Shown here one piece after another: positions 61,132 through 64,000 of a DNA stretch of 64,000 nucleotides; the first letter of the stretch is position 1, and every line of letters begins with the position of its first letter. Origin of the DNA: JAGGSN01 sp965603725 (lineage in GTDB: Bacteria; Zixibacteria; MSB-5A5; UBA10806; 4484-95). The DNA lies in contig CBFDEC010000008.1 of NCBI GenBank assembly GCA_965603725.1, positions 1-64,000 of the forward strand, in the 5' to 3' direction. The notes beneath the pieces were generated by a model. That model saw only the letters and a list, made by a program, of their open reading frames with translations, was not told the origin of the DNA and did no database searches. The position numbers and the translations under genes are program-made.

Positions 61132-62280
61132 ATGAATGGATATAGATTCCTTAATAAGTGGACTTCAGCGGTCTTTATAGTTTTTCTGTTGGGTGTATCG
61201 GTCAGTGCTATCGTAAAAGGACATACGGACATGCCGAAGTTGGATTGCTCGGAATGCCATGTCTGTGAAAACCCGACCTTTGAAAATCCTTGCCTTAAGG
61301 CTTGTCCCAGGCTTTTTCAGGCTTATGTCACCTCTCGGCACAGCTTGGCTGAGGCGCCTGTTTCTATATTGCTGAATAAATTGGTTAATCAGTACAGCGG
61401 GGTGGATTTCAGCCATGGGCTTCATGCCGAAATGGCGGAGATGAGTAAAAGCTGCAACACCTGCCATCATTTCATTCCCAAGGGGCGCATTCCGCCATGT
61501 GGTGAATGTCATGGCAAAGAGGCTGATCCCGCAAATCTTCGCAAGCCAAGGCTCGAGGCGGCATATCATCAGATATGCCTGACATGCCACCGCCAATGGA
61601 GTCATGACACTGAATGTAGAATCTGCCATATACCCGTGGAAGAGTTAAGCCTGAAGGAAACCGAATCAGGTAAAGCGGACATAATGGAAATCCCTCAACC
61701 CCGCATTACTGCGCCGGTTAAAGATGTATATCACACCTCTTATGATGAGGCGCCTGTCGTTACTTTCTATCATGAACAACATGTCGAACTTTTTAATCTT
61801 CGCTGTGTGGACTGCCACCAGAAAGAAAACTGTAGTTATTGTCATGACCTCCAAAAATCTGCCAGCTTAACCAAAACTCCGGATGAAATGCATGATATCT
61901 GCGCCGGATGTCATGATATTGATAGATGCGAAATATGTCACGATACCAAAGAAAAACCGGCTTTCTCACATGCCTCTACCGGATGGCCATTAAGCACATA
62001 TCACGCCAATATGGAATGTCGGGCCTGTCACCCTACGGGAAAGAGAATTGCAAAACTTAGGAAGACCTGCATTTCCTGTCACAGCGGCTGGAATCAGGAG
62101 ACATTCAAACATGCTGTAACCGGATTTCGGCTTGACGAAATCCATTCAGAGCTGGATTGCGGTGATTGCCATATAGACCAAAAATTTGAACGAAAACCCG
62201 ATTGTTCTGTTTGTCATGATGATAATCGTTCCCCAAAGTCTCATCCTCCTGGAAAATATCTCAAGTTGAGCAGAAAATAA
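61132..62280 (+). CDS. 13-heme membrane-anchored cytochrome c
   Basis: Start at ATG 61132 (MNGYRF), as GGAG at 61119-61122 is 9 nt upstream; ATG 61117 is possible. One N-terminal membrane anchor (about 11-29) and thirteen CxxCH motifs (CSECH, CNTCH, CGECH, CLTCH, CRICH, CVDCH, CSYCH, CAGCH, CEICH, CRACH, CISCH, CGDCH, CSVCH). It follows HybA/HybB, so it likely takes electrons from that complex to the periplasmic decaheme protein. I do not know a named family with this heme count. Confidence 0.92.
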   Translation: MNGYRFLNKWTSAVFIVFLLGVSVSAIVKGHTDMPKLDCSECHVCENPTFENPCLKACPRLFQAYVTSRHSLAEAPVSILLNKLVNQYSGVDFSHGLHAEMAEMSKSCNTCHHFIPKGRIPPCGECHGKEADPANLRKPRLEAAYHQICLTCHRQWSHDTECRICHIPVEELSLKETESGKADIMEIPQPRITAPVKDVYHTSYDEAPVVTFYHEQHVELFNLRCVDCHQKENCSYCHDLQKSASLTKTPDEMHDICAGCHDIDRCEICHDTKEKPAFSHASTGWPLSTYHANMECRACHPTGKRIAKLRKTCISCHSGWNQETFKHAVTGFRLDEIHSELDCGDCHIDQKFERKPDCSVCHDDNRSPKSHPPGKYLKLSRK

Positions 62281-62645
62281 TAGTAACCCGGTATTTTCCA
62301 ACCGGTGAGTAAATTATTGTATTGTACCCCGTCTCACAAGTGAACGCAGGTCAAACGAGTCAGGGGGTCATGATCTTGCCCAAAAGACCTTAACAGCAAT
62401 ACCCTGAGATGCTGCCAAAATGCTTCGCAGGGAATACCGGATTAAATCATGACTAATACGGCTTATGCGGTGGATCACCGGTTAAATGAAAATTCCTTTA
62501 AATTTACGCAATTCGCTTGATATTATGAGATTTTTCACAAAGTAAAATTTAGCTTGACAGTTCAATTCGATATGTTTTAATTATTAAAAAAGAGGAGTAA
62601 ATATTTTGGCGATGAAGAGATAAAAAAATATTTTTAGGAGGATCA
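62281..62645. other. Spacer with promoter for the tetraheme gene
   Basis: No gene is seen from 62281 to 62550. TTGACA at 62554-62559 and TTAATT at 62577-62582, 17 nt apart, may be the promoter of the next gene. Confidence 0.5.
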
Positions 62646-63191
62646 ATGAGGGTTATAGCATTATTGGCAATGCTGGTTATGATGGCAACGTCATCATTAT
62701 CTGAAGAATCCAAGCCATTTAAATATGTTGGCTCAGTCAAGTGTAAAATGTGCCATAAAACCGTCAAACAAGGCGAACAATACGGTATATGGAAAGAAGG
62801 CCCCCATGCCAAAGCCTACGAGACACTGGCCGGTGATGAGGCGATTAAAGTTGGCAAAGAAAGAGGTATTGACAATCCCCAAAAAAGTGATCAATGCGTG
62901 TACTGTCATATAACAGCCTTTGGTGTTGCAGATAGCTTGAAAATGGAAACGCTGACTCTGGAGGAGGGAGTAAGCTGTGAAGCCTGTCATGGTCCAGGCA
63001 GTGAGTATAAGAAGATGTCAATCATGAAAAACAGGGAAAAAGCAATTGCGGCCGGATTGCAGGTTATCGATGAAAAAACCTGCACTATTTGCCATAATGA
63101 AAAAAGCCCGGCTTATAAACCCTTCAAATTTGAGGAAGCAGTTAAAGAGATAGCTCATCCTACGCCTGAAAAAGAAGAAAAGGCTGAGTGA
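62646..63191 (+). CDS. Tetraheme cytochrome c, c554-like
   Basis: A 181-aa exported protein with a signal peptide (ends near SSLSEES), TAGGAGG ribosome binding site, and four CxxCH motifs: CKMCH, CVYCH, CEACH, CTICH. The order KFVGSVKC-like start, HAKAYETL and CEACHGPGSEYKK is typical of the cytochrome c554 family. A small periplasmic carrier, probably part of the same respiratory chain but with its own promoter. Confidence 0.92.
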   Translation: MRVIALLAMLVMMATSSLSEESKPFKYVGSVKCKMCHKTVKQGEQYGIWKEGPHAKAYETLAGDEAIKVGKERGIDNPQKSDQCVYCHITAFGVADSLKMETLTLEEGVSCEACHGPGSEYKKMSIMKNREKAIAAGLQVIDEKTCTICHNEKSPAYKPFKFEEAVKEIAHPTPEKEEKAE

Positions 63192-63705
63192 AAAACTATA
63201 AATTATCTCGTCTTCAAAAAGTAGTTATATTTTCTTGTAGCTACTTTTAAATTTTGATTTATACTGCACTAAAAATGGCGCTTGAGAAGTGTGCCGCTTA
63301 ATGTATGAAAATAGCCTCAAGAAGAGGTGGTCAGATTAGCCGCCCCTTATGTTTTCATATATCCTGAAACTTAGACTCCAAGTCCACAATATGACAATAT
63401 GAAAAAGCCGCTCCGGCCAGTAGGTCCTGTTCTGGAATAATCCTTTGCTACAATCAAATCCCAAGTCTTTGATTTGATAAGTCCGCACTTTCTGTAATTA
63501 TAATCAATCAATAAAGAAAGTTGAAATTCAAAGGTTTCGGTAATAACTCTCGATCTTTATGAACACTGGTTAATCTTCATAGCACATTATATCACGATTA
63601 TCTCTGGGCAAAGATTTTTAACATACTAATTTCAGCAGATTTTTCTATCTATTTTTTAGAAAATTATTATATTGAAATCGGAGCCAAATTAACATAGGAG
63701 GTTTT
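63192..63705. other. Spacer, no gene seen
   Basis: About 510 bp, AT-rich in its second half. No open frame with a ribosome binding site and no recognised RNA or repeat. Confidence 0.45.
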
Positions 63706-64000
63706 ATGAGGTACATTTTAAGGATTTTACTGGTCTTTGGAATAATCTATTTCTCTTCGATGGAATCACGCGCTCAGTTTGAAGGCGCCGTATGGGATAC
63801 ATTAACATCTGATACTTTACAGGATGCTTTAAGCCGGCTTCCATTTGCCGCGACACCAAGTGGTCTACATTTAGCATATGCCAAAAGCCGGGGCATGGAC
63901 GATGGTTGGTCGGTTCATTATAGATTCTTCAGTATCATTGGAGGATGGGATGATGATGTAATCGTGGAAGCTGAATTGCCTGCATATTCACCATCAATTG
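63706..64000 (+). CDS. Secreted protein, cut by the window edge
   Basis: ATG 63706 follows AGGAGG at 5 nt. The first 98 residues show a signal peptide (ends near ESRAQ) and then FEGAVWDTLTSDTLQDALSR, GLHLAYAKSRG and WSVHYRFFSIIGGWDDDVI. Sequences of this kind often begin beta-propeller proteins, but too little is present to say. Confidence 0.7.
   Translation, partial: MRYILRILLVFGIIYFSSMESRAQFEGAVWDTLTSDTLQDALSRLPFAATPSGLHLAYAKSRGMDDGWSVHYRFFSIIGGWDDDVIVEAELPAYSPSI

Noticed and set aside
1..64000. CRISPR arrays, rRNA, tRNA, prophage
   Set aside because: I saw no regularly spaced repeats, no rRNA or tRNA sequence and no phage structural genes.

Overview
The window reads as chromosomal DNA of an uncultivated, anaerobic, Gram-negative-type bacterium of moderate to low GC. 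Type I dockerin repeats on a secreted peptidase, an exosortase with an IPTL-CTERM substrate, a YfhO-like membrane protein, an MtrA/MtrB-type electron conduit and a NuoEFG-like flavin complex together suggest a Zixibacteria-like or other FCB-type candidate phylum. That placement is inference; no rRNA or tRNA gene was seen.

Layout. 1-6.4 kb: a frameshifted ISL3-family transposase next to a decaying Rhs polymorphic-toxin locus (a 5'-truncated rhs core plus three orphan C-terminal modules, each followed by, or having lost, a putative immunity gene). 6.8-12 kb: secreted zinc carboxypeptidase with dockerin, GNAT acetyltransferase, a response-regulator relic, a tandem DsrC/TusE-like protein and a palindrome-rich spacer. 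12-17 kb: heterodimeric ABC exporter with a Nudix gene between its two subunits, and an inositol-phosphatase family enzyme. 17-24 kb: asparagine synthase, acyl carrier protein, NAD-synthase-like enzyme, exosortase, and a C10 peptidase with an IPTL-CTERM tail. 24-31 kb: VanZ-like gene and the housekeeping row aspS-phoH-pgpH-ybeY-corC. 31-35 kb: YfhO-like and flippase-like membrane proteins. 35-41 kb: a degenerate receiver, a histidine kinase/NarL-type regulator pair, an MCP and CheW.

42-54 kb (minus strand) is a redox operon: two DRTGG-domain proteins (one with a GHKL ATPase), a HydS-like iron-only-hydrogenase sensor, NuoE/NuoF/NuoG-like subunits and an NfnA/NfnB-like pair. This resembles a Stn-type (NuoEFG-Nfn) electron-bifurcating transhydrogenase with its own sensor. 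A cassette with an HNH endonuclease flanked by inverted repeats and a DUF2283/toxin-like pair sits inside the operon. 55-63 kb (plus strand) is an extracellular electron transfer locus: decaheme MtrA-like cytochrome, MtrB/PioB-like porin with an in-frame TGA, HybA-like ferredoxin, HybB/NrfD-like quinol module, a 13-heme anchored cytochrome and a tetraheme cytochrome.

The clearest non-coding discovery is a ~312 bp non-autonomous transposable element (MITE-like): two nearly identical full copies (31225-31537 and 41580-41891), each flanked by its own perfect 9-bp target duplication, plus a decayed third copy. Other points of note: a ybeY gene that seems to start at AUA, a porin-gene relic upstream of the electron transfer locus, and a promoter followed at once by a terminator-like hairpin.
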